Shown in pieces: positions 35,001 to 44,026 of a stretch of 62,000 nucleotides of DNA (position 1 is the stretch's first letter; the number at the start of each line of letters is the position of its first letter). A program made the position numbers and the translations under genes. The notes beneath the pieces were generated by a model that saw only the letters and a list, made by a program, of their open reading frames with translations, was not told the DNA's origin and searched no databases. Source of the DNA: Branchiostoma floridae (taxonomy: Eukaryota; Chordata; Leptocardii; Amphioxiformes; Branchiostomatidae); NCBI RefSeq assembly GCF_000003815.2, contig NC_049993.1, positions 6,054,183-6,116,182 on the forward strand, read 5' to 3'.

Positions 35001-37430
35001 ATGATTGACATGGCGACTGGCGAGTACACGGAGCTGGTCAGCGACCTACGGAGTGCCATCGCCACCGATGTTGATGTTCCGAACAAGCGCGTTTACTGGA
35101 CTGACGTCGCAAGAGAACAGATCTACAGGTAGGACAGATAAGACTTGTTCAAGAACTCATAAATCTTAGATAAGTATAGAGGTATTTCGTGCCAACCAGC
35201 ACTCAAGCTTGCTCAATATGTTAACCTATAGCTAGCTGTTGACCAGTGAAAGAAGACAACGTAAATGAAAACCTTTGCATGTGGTTTCATTCTTGATGCC
35301 TTTGCCAAACAGCGCCCCAATTGAAGCTGACTCTAACGGAGAGCGGTCCAAGGTTCGCCTGGTGTCCGAGGGAATCCACACCCCTGACGGCGTGGCCATT
35401 GACTGGATCCATGCCAAAATGTACTGGACCGACACTGGCACCGACACCATCTCTGTGGCCACCCTGGATGGGAACATGCGCAAGACTCTGTTCGCAACAG
35501 ACCTGGATGAACCAAGAGCACTGGCCCTGGATCCAACTGAAGGGTAAGTCATCTGTTTGTGATGAATCCATTTCGGACTCTTTTCCATAGTGGTAACTTT
35601 TAAAGATAAATCCATGACTACAGAAGGAGACATGGTGAAACTCAAGACAAAAGGAATACAAGGAGTAAAGAGATATTTTGAGAAAAGTTTGCAACAAGTT
35701 TTTTTGTCATTTCTCCAGGTTTATGTACTGGTCAGACTGGGGCCAGCCAGCCAAGATCGAGCGTGCGGGGATGAACGGCTTCTTCCGTGAAGTCCTGGTC
35801 CAGTCCAACATCGAGTGGCCAAACGGACTGACCCTTGACCTCCTGGGCAAGCGTATCTACTGGGTGGATGCCAAACTGCACACGATCAGCTCTGTGACGA
35901 CCACCGGCGCTGACCGCAGGACCATCATCCAGGATGACGTCCTGCTGGCCCATCCCTTCTCCATCACTGTGTTCCAGGTTTGTGTTCTCTATTTGCTGAT
36001 GATAGGTATATTTTAGATCAGGTCTGTCTGTAAATTTTTTGTCCCTCTCATTGTTTTGGAGCCAATGTTGTTGATTTTCCTTGTAAAATCTGTCATTTTA
36101 AACTGATAATGCAACACTTTCATCAATTTTATGTACTGAAGTTCAGATTTTTAGGACGGCTGCACTCCGTCCCAACCAGTAAATTTTCGTCCTAGGACGT
36201 ATGGACGGGTCCAGGAGACAGCCCCTAGATAGTATACTTTTTCTCTATGTGAGAAAGGATAGATTTAACGAAAAACTATTGCCATTTCAGGACACCTTGT
36301 TCTACACCGACTGGGAGTCTGAGTCCATCCACAGTTTGAACAAGTTCACCGGAGGCGACCACAAAGTTGTCGGCAGTGACCTGTACTCCCCCATGGACAT
36401 TACAGTGTACCAGTCCAAGAGACAAGTATCAGGTAGGATATGGAATAGTCCACTGGAGTTATGAGGAGATGTCATTGCTTTTGAATTTTAGCCTAAAAAT
36501 CCTCATTCATAACCAGAAAAAAATGAACATGAGAAGTAACATATTTCTTCATTCACCTCAGGAACAAACTTTTGCGAGAACAACGGATACTGCTCGGACT
36601 TGTGTCTGCCTGCCCCTCAGATCAACGAGCACTCAGCTAAATACACCTGCCTGTGTGAGGATGGGCGCGAGTTGATGGATGACCACCGTACATGCACAGG
36701 TCAGTAGGTTCTGTCATGTGGCCAAATTTTACAGAAGAATCAGTTTTTGACAGCATCTTTTATGGTCTGCACAACTTTTTGTTCCTCTATATGCAACAGT
36801 ACAAAAACAGAGATCAGGTATCAGTTATATTAAGGTATCTAGTCACTAATATATTTGTTTGATGGTATGACTTTGCTGAAGCATGTAGGTTCTGTCATGT
36901 GGTTAAATTTGACACAAAAATCGGTTGTAACAGCATCTTTTAGAATCTGTACAACTTATTGTCCTATACATACATGTATACAGAACAGCAGAAATCAGGT
37001 ATCATGGCTATATTAAGATATCTACTGGCTAGTATATTTTCTAGACATTTTGACCCATGCTAAGCATGGCTGAAAAGGTATCTTGAATTCTGTGGACTTA
37101 CGTTACCTCCCTGTATCCCCCACTTCAGGACGAGACCAGATCCCCATGCCCACAGGAGAAAGCCCGGCGGGCCAGACCGGCGGCAGCATGCAGCCCGGCC
37201 ACGTGGCCGCCATTGTTATCGCCGTGCTCGTCGCTCTCGTCGTCCTGGTGGCCCTCATCGGCTTCTTCGCCTGGCGGTTCTTCCGGAGTACGAACATGAA
37301 GTCAATGAACTTTGATAACCCCGTGTACCGCAAGACAACAGAGGACCAGTTCAGTCTACAGAAGCATGCTCAGCCAACAGGACACTCCTATCCCCCCATA
37401 ACCGCCCTCTCCACAGTAGAAGAACCATAA
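13953..37430 (+). CDS. VLDLR: VLDLR/LRP8-type lipoprotein receptor, complete, 13 coding exons
   Basis: Type I membrane receptor of the LDL-receptor family; known members bind lipoproteins and other ligands through LA modules and are internalised through clathrin. Coding exons: 13953-14034, 14744-14854, 26073-26195, 33206-33558, 33879-33993, 34133-34507, 34646-34807, 34957-35128, 35313-35543, 35719-35977, 36291-36432, 36562-36699, 37129-37430. All junctions are GT-AG and phases agree, giving 854 residues (human VLDLR is about 873). Order: signal peptide ~1-26; eight LA modules ~30-357; two EGF modules ~362-437; six-bladed YWTD propeller ~441-708; third EGF ~709-754; a short juxtamembrane stretch; transmembrane helix ~780-803; cytoplasmic tail with NPVY at 818-821. 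Eight LA modules and the [12 protein letters not shown] tail fit VLDLR/LRP8 better than LDLR, which has seven. It is probably the single pre-duplication orthologue. No Ser/Thr-rich O-glycosylated domain is present. Confidence 0.95.
14035..14743 (+). other. VLDLR-like intron 1
   Basis: GTGAGT...C-tract...CAG intron of 709 bp. The 5' part is CpG-rich like the promoter. Nothing else recognised. Confidence 0.85.
14744..14854 (+). CDS. VLDLR: VLDLR-like exon 2 (LA module 1)
   Basis: Acceptor is a long C-rich tract ending CCCCCAG; donor C|GTGAGT. Encodes one complete LDLR class A module: six cysteines (residues 30, 37, 42, 49, 55, 64), a Trp before the fourth Cys, and the calcium-binding CGDNSDE signature. 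Phase 1-1, so the module is cassette-like. Confidence 0.93.
14855..26072 (+). other. VLDLR-like intron 2 (11.2 kb)
   Basis: Large intron with no recognisable exon or RNA gene. It holds a short TA run near 18550, a cluster of GTGCAAC-type motifs (25155-25435) and many unremarkable short frames, including a 207-codon minus-strand frame at 19359-19982 without domain features. Early large introns often carry enhancers, but none can be proved by eye. Confidence 0.8.
26073..26195 (+). CDS. VLDLR: VLDLR-like exon 3 (LA module 2)
   Basis: Acceptor TTTTTCCTTGCAG, donor A|GTAAGT, phase 1-1. One complete LA module with cysteines at residues 69, 76, 81, 88, 94 and 105 and a CADGSDE calcium site. It is isolated by 11.2 kb of intron upstream and 7.0 kb downstream. 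Confidence 0.94.
26196..33205 (+). other. VLDLR-like intron 3 (7.0 kb)
   Basis: No exon recognised. Contains a 14-base G run (29204-29217), a short duplicated phrase CCAAATCCATGGGTTT (around 31405 and 31430), and open frames with no family resemblance. Confidence 0.8.
33206..33558 (+). CDS. VLDLR: VLDLR-like exon 4 (LA modules 3-5)
   Basis: Acceptor TTGCCTTACAG, donor AAG|GTGAGC. Encodes LA3, LA4 and LA5 in one exon, the arrangement known for exon 4 of mammalian LDLR. LA5 lacks its last cysteine here; it is supplied by the first codons of the next exon. LA3 is unusual: its acidic signature reads CENGRDEE, with Asn for the first Asp and Arg for Ser. GC-rich with high GC3. Phase 1 in, phase 0 out. 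Confidence 0.94.
33559..33878 (+). repeat. 127-bp tandem duplication filling intron 4, including the splice donor
   Basis: The start of the intron (GTGAGCTTTTTCAGT, 33559) recurs at 33686 (GTGAGCTTTTTCAGT) and the following ~125 bp align in both copies (TTTAACCTTG, GAAGAGTTATG, GAAAGCT, AAAAGTCAAC). The duplicated donor is preceded by ACA rather than AAG. Confidence 0.85.
33879..33993 (+). CDS. VLDLR: VLDLR-like exon 5 (end of LA5, most of LA6)
   Basis: Acceptor TTACCTTGCAG, donor G|GTACAT, phase 0 in and 1 out. Begins Asp-Cys, closing LA5, then a short linker and LA6 through its fifth cysteine (CAD). The SDEVDC end of LA6 is in the next exon. Confidence 0.92.
34133..34507 (+). CDS. VLDLR: VLDLR-like exon 6 (end of LA6, LA7, LA8, EGF-A)
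   Basis: Acceptor CCTTCCCCAG, donor G|GTGAGT, phase 1-1. Completes LA6 (GSDEVDC), then LA7 (cysteines 272-307), LA8 (313-357) and nearly all of the first calcium-type EGF module (starts NVDEC, ~358). LA7 and LA8 lack the Trp that precedes the fourth Cys in LA1-LA6. From memory, human LDLR splits this part over more exons, so fusion or intron loss is inferred. Confidence 0.93.
34646..34807 (+). CDS. VLDLR: VLDLR-like exon 7 (EGF-A tail and EGF-B)
   Basis: Acceptor TTCTCTCCAG, donor G|GTCAGT, phase 1-1. Finishes EGF-A ([11 protein letters not shown]), then a complete calcium-binding EGF module beginning KDKDEC and ending NGYC. The DxDEC start and YxC core are visible. Confidence 0.93.
34957..35128 (+). 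CDS. VLDLR: VLDLR-like exon 8 (propeller blade 1 and first YWTD)
   Basis: 172 nt, which from memory equals the length of human LDLR exon 9. Acceptor TTCTTTTACAG, donor AG|GTAGGA, phase 1 in and 2 out. Contains the [10 protein letters not shown] start of the beta-propeller and the first YWTD ([13 protein letters not shown]). Confidence 0.93.
35313..35543 (+). CDS. VLDLR: VLDLR-like exon 9 (YWTD propeller)
   Basis: Acceptor GCCAAACAG, with a weaker pyrimidine tract than its neighbours; donor GG|GTAAGT; phase 2-2. Encodes [21 protein letters not shown] and [11 protein letters not shown], the standard repeat of LDLR-family propeller blades. Confidence 0.92.
35719..35977 (+). CDS. VLDLR: VLDLR-like exon 10 (YWTD propeller, fused exon)
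   Basis: 259 nt, the sum of 119 and 140, which from memory are human LDLR exons 11 and 12; this suggests the intervening intron is absent here. Acceptor TTTCTCCAG, donor CAG|GTTTGT. Encodes [34 protein letters not shown] and HPFSITVFQ. Phase 2 in, 0 out. Confidence 0.93.
36291..36432 (+). CDS. VLDLR: VLDLR-like exon 11 (last propeller blade)
   Basis: 142 nt, the same as human LDLR exon 13 from memory. Acceptor TTGCCATTTCAG, donor G|GTAGGA, phase 0 in and 1 out. Encodes [13 protein letters not shown] and SPMDITVYQ, the final blade and closing strand. Confidence 0.93.
36562..36699 (+). CDS. VLDLR: VLDLR-like exon 12 (EGF-C)
   Basis: Acceptor TTCACCTCAG, donor G|GTCAGT, phase 1-1. One EGF-like module: [19 protein letters not shown], then KYTCLCEDG and HRTC. 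This is the third EGF module that packs on the propeller in the family. Confidence 0.93.
36700..37128 (+). repeat. 181-bp tandem duplication in intron 12
   Basis: The intron start GTAGGTTCTGTCATGTGG (36704) recurs at 36885. Downstream blocks ACAGCATCTTTTA, ATCAGGTATCA and TATTAAG(G/A)TATCTA occur in both copies in order, with clear divergence. Non-coding. Confidence 0.85.
37129..37430 (+). CDS. VLDLR: VLDLR-like exon 13 (juxtamembrane, transmembrane, tail)
   Basis: Acceptor CCCCCACTTCAG; stop TAA 37428-37430. Encodes a Gly/Pro-rich juxtamembrane segment of about 24 residues, a hydrophobic helix rich in V, A, L and I (~780-803), a stop-transfer cluster, and a 50-residue tail with FDNPVY and a C-terminal [12 protein letters not shown] block like that of vertebrate VLDLR. 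The membrane and tail are in one exon, whereas vertebrate genes use several. Confidence 0.95.
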
Positions 37431-39220
37431 CAACCGTATCTTAGCATCCTGTACAATGTTTATTATTTCCACATGCTGCAGAAATGTTTTTTGCAGTGCT
37501 AAATAATAATAGTTTTGCCTGAACTTCTTTGCAGGCCTAGGGGAGTTTTCCATCTCTGTTGCCATGGCAATGTGAGCTGCTACAGAACTTGTACAATGTG
37601 TTTGTTTTTTTGTTTCTAATTTAAAAGTTCTGTCTTGTGCGTGATGCTTTAGTAGCGCTAGCGATATTTCCATTATTTATGACGTACTCGTACCTACGTT
37701 TTTTGCTGTTTTGAGCAAAAAGTTAAAGATGTTCCCTGTCTTCCTTGGTTGTAGTGTAGAAGTTTTGGTGGCCACTGTAAATATCAAATGGAGCCAGGAA
37801 ATGGCAGAGCGCATTTGGCACTCTTATTTTGTATTGTAGAGTGCCTTGGACATGGTGATATTTATGAATATCCAACATTTTGCAACATGCTTTCAAAACT
37901 AAGCCCGCAACTGAGATGGAAATATTCTTAACTGTGTAAAAGTGATAAATGTTAAAGAGAAAAAATTGTCTTTTGAATGATTTTGATGTAGGAGAGAAAT
38001 TTCGTGCAGATAAAATAATTGATGAAGAAATGATTTTTGTGTATTGCCTTCAAACTCAAAAGAGAGAAAAGAAAAAAAGCTTACAAAAAAAGTACAAACT
38101 TCAGAAAAAGCGACATCAAAAAATTGTTTGTACAGAAATGCCAAGGCGGTGTTGGAGTCTGAAGAGAACTATATATTTATGCTTTGGTGTCTTTGTCGTC
38201 TTGACGACGCATGATGATGTTCAGAAGTGCTCCTGTAGATCCTGTGCCTGAGAAGGAGCAGCACAACTTGTACATACGTTTAAGAAAAAAAAAAGAACTT
38301 TCCGTTATTTTATTAACCGTTCCTTGTGCGAACTGGACTGGGGGTTCTCTGTAGGTTCTTCTTTCCCCCTTGTGTACATGAGCCCGGGCAACAATGGGAC
38401 GAACTATAGTCAGACAAGAGTCATGTTAGCTTACACAGGAGTACACAGCGTTGTACAAAGTGCGTTAGGTCATTCTTGGTGTGTGTTGATGGCTGAGTGT
38501 GCTCTGGTATTTTTATATTTTGCTTTTGGACCTCTAGATGATTGAACCAGCACTGTATTCATGGGTTACCTCTTGAAATGTTGACAAACATATATTTATT
38601 GTACTATGAGAAGACCGTTTGCTTGTGTTTAAGTTGAGATAGGGGACATACATCCTGCCAACTTTGTGCTCGGGTTATACTCAAACTTGAACAGCATGTC
38701 AAATAGTGTTTCCTGACATTTACATAGTTCATACCCACCAATCAGAAACTGCCACCAGGTCAGCTGACTGCCAGCCAATTGTAGCCTAAGTACATTAAAT
38801 GAAATCTGTTCCTATGAAGCTGTGCACATAGTTGGCAGGAGATGGCCCAAACCATGTTGTATCATACACAGAGCAGTCTGTAGCATAGACTATATATAAA
38901 TATATATATATTGCCCAGAAGGAGTGCATGCAGTTCATTAGGCCATAAGTTTGTCTTTGTATTTCCGCTGGTTATAAATATGCAGACAATGTACGGTTAT
39001 ACATATGTTTACTAGTTCATAGTGTCAATTCAAGCTATTTCCTACTTTCAGCCTCCTGACTTATTCACCCCCTAGTGTACAGTGGTGTAATCCATCAGTA
39101 GGAAGATATATTGCATTATTTGGAGAGTACCATTGTGCACATAGGGAGGGATAGGTTGTTGGCTAAACGTGTAACATTTCATCCCCACTGCCTTGTAAAT
39201 AAATTGCACAGAGTAGATAG
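37431..39220 (+). other. probable 3' UTR of the VLDLR-like gene
   Basis: AT-rich, non-coding sequence follows the stop, including many ATTT and TATTTAT runs. The first well placed AATAAA downstream is at 39198-39203, so a UTR of about 1.8 kb is proposed. Earlier variant signals could be used. No other gene is seen here. Confidence 0.5.
39198..39203 (+). terminator. candidate polyadenylation signal for the VLDLR-like gene
   Basis: Canonical AATAAA in the context TGTAAATAAATTGC. The assignment rests on position only. Confidence 0.4.
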
Positions 39221-39843
39221 GAACCCATCTCTCCAAGAATGTCAACTTTGCACTTTTGATGTATTGAAATGAAAATCAACATTATATTGTGTCTAATGAC
39301 AAAAACTGGATAATCAAGCCAGGAAATATACTTTCTCAAATTATTTTTTTAATTTGAAAACTGGGCTAGAATGAGAGAGCTTGACTCTGAAAAGATCCAG
39401 CTCTCCAGAAAAAAAAAAGAAGTACAACAACATTATTTTATTTGCCATTCTTGGAGAGGTCGTGGTCGCTTTGGGGTAACAGAATTGTACAAAACAGCCC
39501 ATGTAGTCTGTAGTAATCACTCGAACCTGCAGCCACTGTGTATTCTAATTATGTATGGGAGTAAAGTGTATTCAGTGGAAACTCTCTGTCTCTTGGTGTT
39601 CTTTCATATATATAAACTTTAGAAGTTATGATAAATCTGCCAAACTCAGACTGAGGACTATGGCTATGCATGACGATTAGGTAAACAGTACAACGCAACT
39701 TTGCAAGGACTTCCGACAAAAACAATGTCTTATATGTGGAATACTTGGATAGTCACTCATGCCCATATTGTTTTAGCAGTTACATTCACACTTGTGACTT
39801 GAAGAAGAGAATAGCCAGCTATGTTGAACGACACCCCTTGTTC

Positions 39844-40074
39844 TTAACTTGACCCAAGTTCTGGTGGATTTGTGAACCTTTGTATGAAAAGAGGTTCATT
39901 TGCTTTAAGGTCCTTGCTTGACCCCATATTTTTTTCAGTTGGTACAGTTCTTCCATATTTCATACTGGGGATAAACCTAAAATTCATTGTCATATCAATC
40001 AAGAAATCGTCCCTCATCTCATAATCTCCATAAACCATTCTAGTATGACAGACTTTAACAGGCTCCACAGGTCC
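39844..40074 (-). CDS. candidate last exon, unidentified minus-strand gene
   Basis: Preceded by an excellent acceptor (CCAATTTTTACTTTTCTTTCAG). The frame GPVEPVKVCHTRMVYGDYEM continues for 76 codons to TAA (39846-39844). Composition is protein-like but codon use is AT-rich, and I do not recognise it. Frames at 40375-40923 on the same strand could be further sequence of the same unit but have no clear junctions. Confidence 0.3.
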   Translation of the reverse strand, partial: GPVEPVKVCHTRMVYGDYEMRDDFLIDMTMNFRFIPSMKYGRTVPTEKNMGSSKDLKANEPLFIQRFTNPPELGSS

Positions 40075-40231
40075 CTGAAAGAAAAGTAAAAATTGGACAA
40101 ATAAGACAGAAAACACGCCAGAGGAGTACAGTTTGCGACCTACCAACACTCCTTGGCCAATTAAGTCTTACTAGGCTTTTATTCCTAACTTGGTCAAAGT
40201 CCTCTATTCCAGATGGGAGTCTGGTAGAGAC

Positions 40232-40365
40232 TAATCTCCAAGTAGATCCACGGTGGCGTAATGTAGTATCAAACCCACCGTAGCTCCGGTGCCCATTTGG
40301 CCGGCTATACTCCTTGGCCAGCTTTGATACTATCTTATGGCACCGTAGGATCTGCTTGGAGATTA
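40232..40365. mobile_element. 134-bp MITE with perfect 9-bp target-site duplication
   Basis: TAATCTCCAAGTAGATCC... and its inverted copy ...GGATCTGCTTGGAGATTA form ~43-bp terminal inverted repeats. GGTAGAGAC lies directly outside both ends (40223-40231 and 40366-40374). Same family as 4911-5064 and 4122-4308. Mutator-like by duplication length (inferred). Confidence 0.9.
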
Positions 40366-40930
40366 GGTAGAGACTACATGACAGTAAAAATGACATTGAG
40401 TACGCCCTGGAAGTGACACGAGTGGGAGTGGGACCGGAAGTTGAGGATGAATTTGATTAAATCCGTGAATATTTGGACTGTAGACAGGTGAATTCTGGGA
40501 ACGCCCTTCTTTTGTTGTCTCCGTATTTCGCCTTGGGCAAGGATTTGTAAAAAGTGAATGTTCCAAAAATGACATTGAAACTTAGAAGATGGGTCTGACC
40601 CAGTGTCAAGTCCCACTGAATACAGCACGTGGGTATCCAGAGACTTTGGTGAGGCTTATGGAAATGATATGTCCAGAAATGACGTTGGAATGTGGGTTGG
40701 CCCAATGCACAGGCAGTACAGACGACTGCCTGCCCGTCCATTGTACTGGCAAAATGTAGCCATCGGGGAGGATTAGAGAAGAAAGTAAACCCATATCTAA
40801 TGATTCAGAAAGGGTTGGGATGGGATCTGAAGAAGAATAGAATGATATTTGATTATCAAGATCTGATGGAATTTCATGGAAACGACTAGGTCTAGGGGAG
40901 TGGATTTGATCCGATAAACACATGTAGAAT

Positions 40931-41934
40931 GTTCTGTTTTGTTTCGCACCTCAGTCATTGCCATTGGAAGGTGGGTTGTTTTTAATGACTATGGGAGTAC
41001 AAAAGGATGGGTGTGTGTGACCACATTCCTACACAAGTCAGGCGCACGTGCCGCTGTAGAAACTCCCCTATTGTAGTCACGAGGCTGTGTCATGGTGATA
41101 GTCATAGCCTGACTAAATCACGCTTCTAGCAGTACGCCCACTGGCCAGGCCAAATCAGTCCAACAGTGCTAGTGAGACTGTGCAAGGCTAACGTCATATT
41201 TCAAAACCAGGGCCCGGCCGGGCTGTGTGTGGAGACGAAAAATAGAAATATATACAGGAATGATACCTACTACTATTCTCTTTACGCCTTGTGTAGTTTG
41301 GTGCCTTTTATATCATACTTTTCGTTCCCAAAAGCTGCCCAGTCGGGCCCCGGTCTGAAAATGTGACGTAGGCCTACAGCTCGCCACAGCGCACCTAACA
41401 ATTATCCATTTTTCGCGCCACTGGAAAGCAAACGATGTTCGTTGGATCCATGGAACGCCATTGTTTGTAAACATCACTTCACCTCAGGTACATGTAGCGT
41501 GGCTTATCTGACAGGGGCTAATAAAGTATTTATGAACCCCGTCACCTTACAAGGACACACATATTAGACACACAAAGGCACGTGGCAACAAATGCCAACT
41601 CATTCTTGTAAAACAAATTGTTTTGTTGGTGCCCCATTCATTCATTAGGTATTCACATCGACATGCAGGTCGTTCTCCATTGTCATTGAGGTCATAAGAT
41701 GACAATACCATCGGGGGAATTACGTACTAGTATATTCTTGTTTTCAGGAAGCTATAACGTTATATGGTAGATGGGGTTATGTATGTGTATTTTCCTATTC
41801 GTTTACATTTCTACGTACCGGTGACAAAGAGCGTTGTGTCTTGAACAAAGGAATGAAATGTTGCTAAGACAGAAACGGAACTCAACCCGACCGGTCACGT
41901 GATAACCGTACCACCTATGTCCTAGTCTGTTGTG
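40931..41934. other. intergenic, nothing recognised
   Basis: No splice-supported frame or repeat structure seen. Confidence 0.6.
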
Positions 41935-42252
41935 TATGTAGACTATGACAGTTTTCTGTTGTCTATGACAGTTTTCTGTTGTCTATGTAGACTATGACAG
42001 TTTTCTGTTGTCTATGCAGACTATGACAGTTTTCTGTTGTCTATGACAGTTTTCTGTTGTCTATGTAGACTATGACAGTTTTTTGTTGTCTATGACAGTT
42101 TTCTGTTGTCTATGACAGTTTTTCGTTGTCTATGACAGTTTTCTGTTGTCTATGTAGACTATGACAGTTTTCTGTTGTCTATGACAGTTTTCTGTTGTCT
42201 ATGTCAGTTTTCTGTTGTCTATGACAGTTTTCTGTTGTCTATGACAGTTTTC
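41935..42252. repeat. minisatellite, 20-bp unit with 10-bp spacer variants
   Basis: About 14 copies of CTATGACAGTTTTCTGTTGT, several separated by CTATGTAGA or CTATGCAGA. Copies differ at one or two bases. Unit 20 bp, or 29-30 bp with the spacer. Confidence 0.95.
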
Positions 42253-43432
42253 AGACACCCCACCCTCATTCATGAACGCTTGGTGCAGGTGGGGCAGGTG
42301 TGTTATCAAATACACATCGCGTGAGGGACGGTTTAATTGTCTCGCCTTGGACGACCCCACCACACCAAGGGGCACGTGAGGACGGCTTTGTTGTGACCGG
42401 TTCGAGTAAAGGCATCAATGGTAGAGACGTTGTTAGCTCGAACAAAAGCATCGCACGAAACGTACTGTTCACTGTTCACAACAAACGATTGGAAAATTAC
42501 AACGAATGGAAACGCCCGTCATCATAACGTAACGGTCTGCTGCGCTTCTTATTGTGTTTGTGATATATTGACGCTTCAACTTTCTGCCGGGCAGATAGCT
42601 TGAAGTGGATATTTGTCATTGTCGGCATTCAGGACATCTCAAGACTAGTCGACATCTATTTGTTTCTGTCACTTGGTCCTTTGTGTTTTGAAGGACAAAT
42701 ATCACTCACATTTCTACCTAGTTAAGTATCCACAATGGCGGGTTCGCTCCCAGTCAAAACAACGCATTTTCCACTTCGTCTTCTGTCCACTGAGTGCTTT
42801 AATGACGTATATCATTAGCGTTTCTGTCTGATTGACTTATGTCAACAAAGGACAGCCCAGTCAAAGTCCTGTCGTTCTTTTACACTTCACCTACAAATAT
42901 AAAAGAACCACAGACTCCTGTACCTAGACTTTCAATTGAATTATATACTACGGGGATATTTTTGCATCATTCATACAATAATTTGGTGTCGCGTTTGTTC
43001 TTTTTTCGTTTGTTTTGTTTTGCTTACCTGCTGTCAAAACATACTCAAACCTTATCAATGTAACCCTTTTTCTGCAACCAAGGGCCACCAAAGGCCTTCT
43101 TTAGACTACCTGTACCGTAGAACATTAAGTTAACGGTTCAGCGCGTTATTATGCCGCCCTCCTTCAATACCAACAGCTAAATGCATGTTTTGTGGATGCG
43201 GTACATTTCACATGCCGAGTCCTATAGATGTAGCGTACATTTTTCAATGCATAGCAATGAAGGTTTTATATTAACAGCCTAGAGATAAAATCTAGGGGTC
43301 ATCTGTGATAAATGGAACTCGACCTTTGATACGAGTGACTGGGAATGAGTTTTGCAGCTTTTCCGTTGACTTGTTACTCAACCGTTACCTCCGATGCGTC
43401 GAGAAGTTATTTTTCCACATAGCTAGCCTCTA
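42253..43432. other. intergenic, nothing recognised
   Basis: AT-rich, no coding or RNA feature identified. Confidence 0.6.
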
Positions 43433-43544
43433 TTAGCCTGAGTACCATCCTCCGTAGTGACCGCTGGCTCACTACTTTCCGTGGTTAGCAAGCGAAAGCA
43501 GTGAGCCAGCAGTCACTACGGAGGATGCATGGTACTCAGGCTAA
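43433..43544. mobile_element. 112-bp fold-back MITE
   Basis: TTAGCCTGAGTACCATCCTC and CGTAGTGACCGCTGGCTCACT match the reverse complement of 43499-43544, the right arm having a 4-base insertion (ATGC). Arms of 41-45 bp around a short loop. No target duplication seen. Confidence 0.85.
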
Positions 43545-43909
43545 GTCTCCATACCAGACTGCGTGGGTTGCTGAAAAAAATAGGAGAAATTGGCCGGAGG
43601 AGATAGCTAGCAATAGAGTTGATAACGTTACAATTTGAAACCCACTGTACTCCAATACACACCCCTCCTTCACCATAAAAATGCCATGTGCAGGTCAGGC
43701 AAACAGGTAAATGTCTGCCTGCTCATCTGTCGAATCGACAGGAGAATAAAAAAAATCGTACTCCAATAACAGACCATGCCCTGGTAAAATATTTCCCCTA
43801 TTTTGGCCAGCTTCTACAATCTTTTAGTCCACCATGCAAACAAAATGTCTGGTAGAGACTCGGCATTGGCCACACGAGTATAGACTATAGACTATAGTTT
43901 CTGGACTAG

Positions 43910-44026
43910 GCGGGTCGGTAGTACCTCCGAACCCTCACAATGTTCTGTGTTTATTTTAAGTTACTGCATTTTTGTCATGAGTATTTCCCCTCAGCGGGTC
44001 GGTAGTATCTCCGAACCCTCACAATG
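43910..44026. repeat. 33-bp direct repeats
   Basis: GCGGGTCGGTAGTACCTCCG and AACCCTCACAATG at 43910-43942 recur with one change at 43994-44026, 51 bp apart. Confidence 0.9.
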
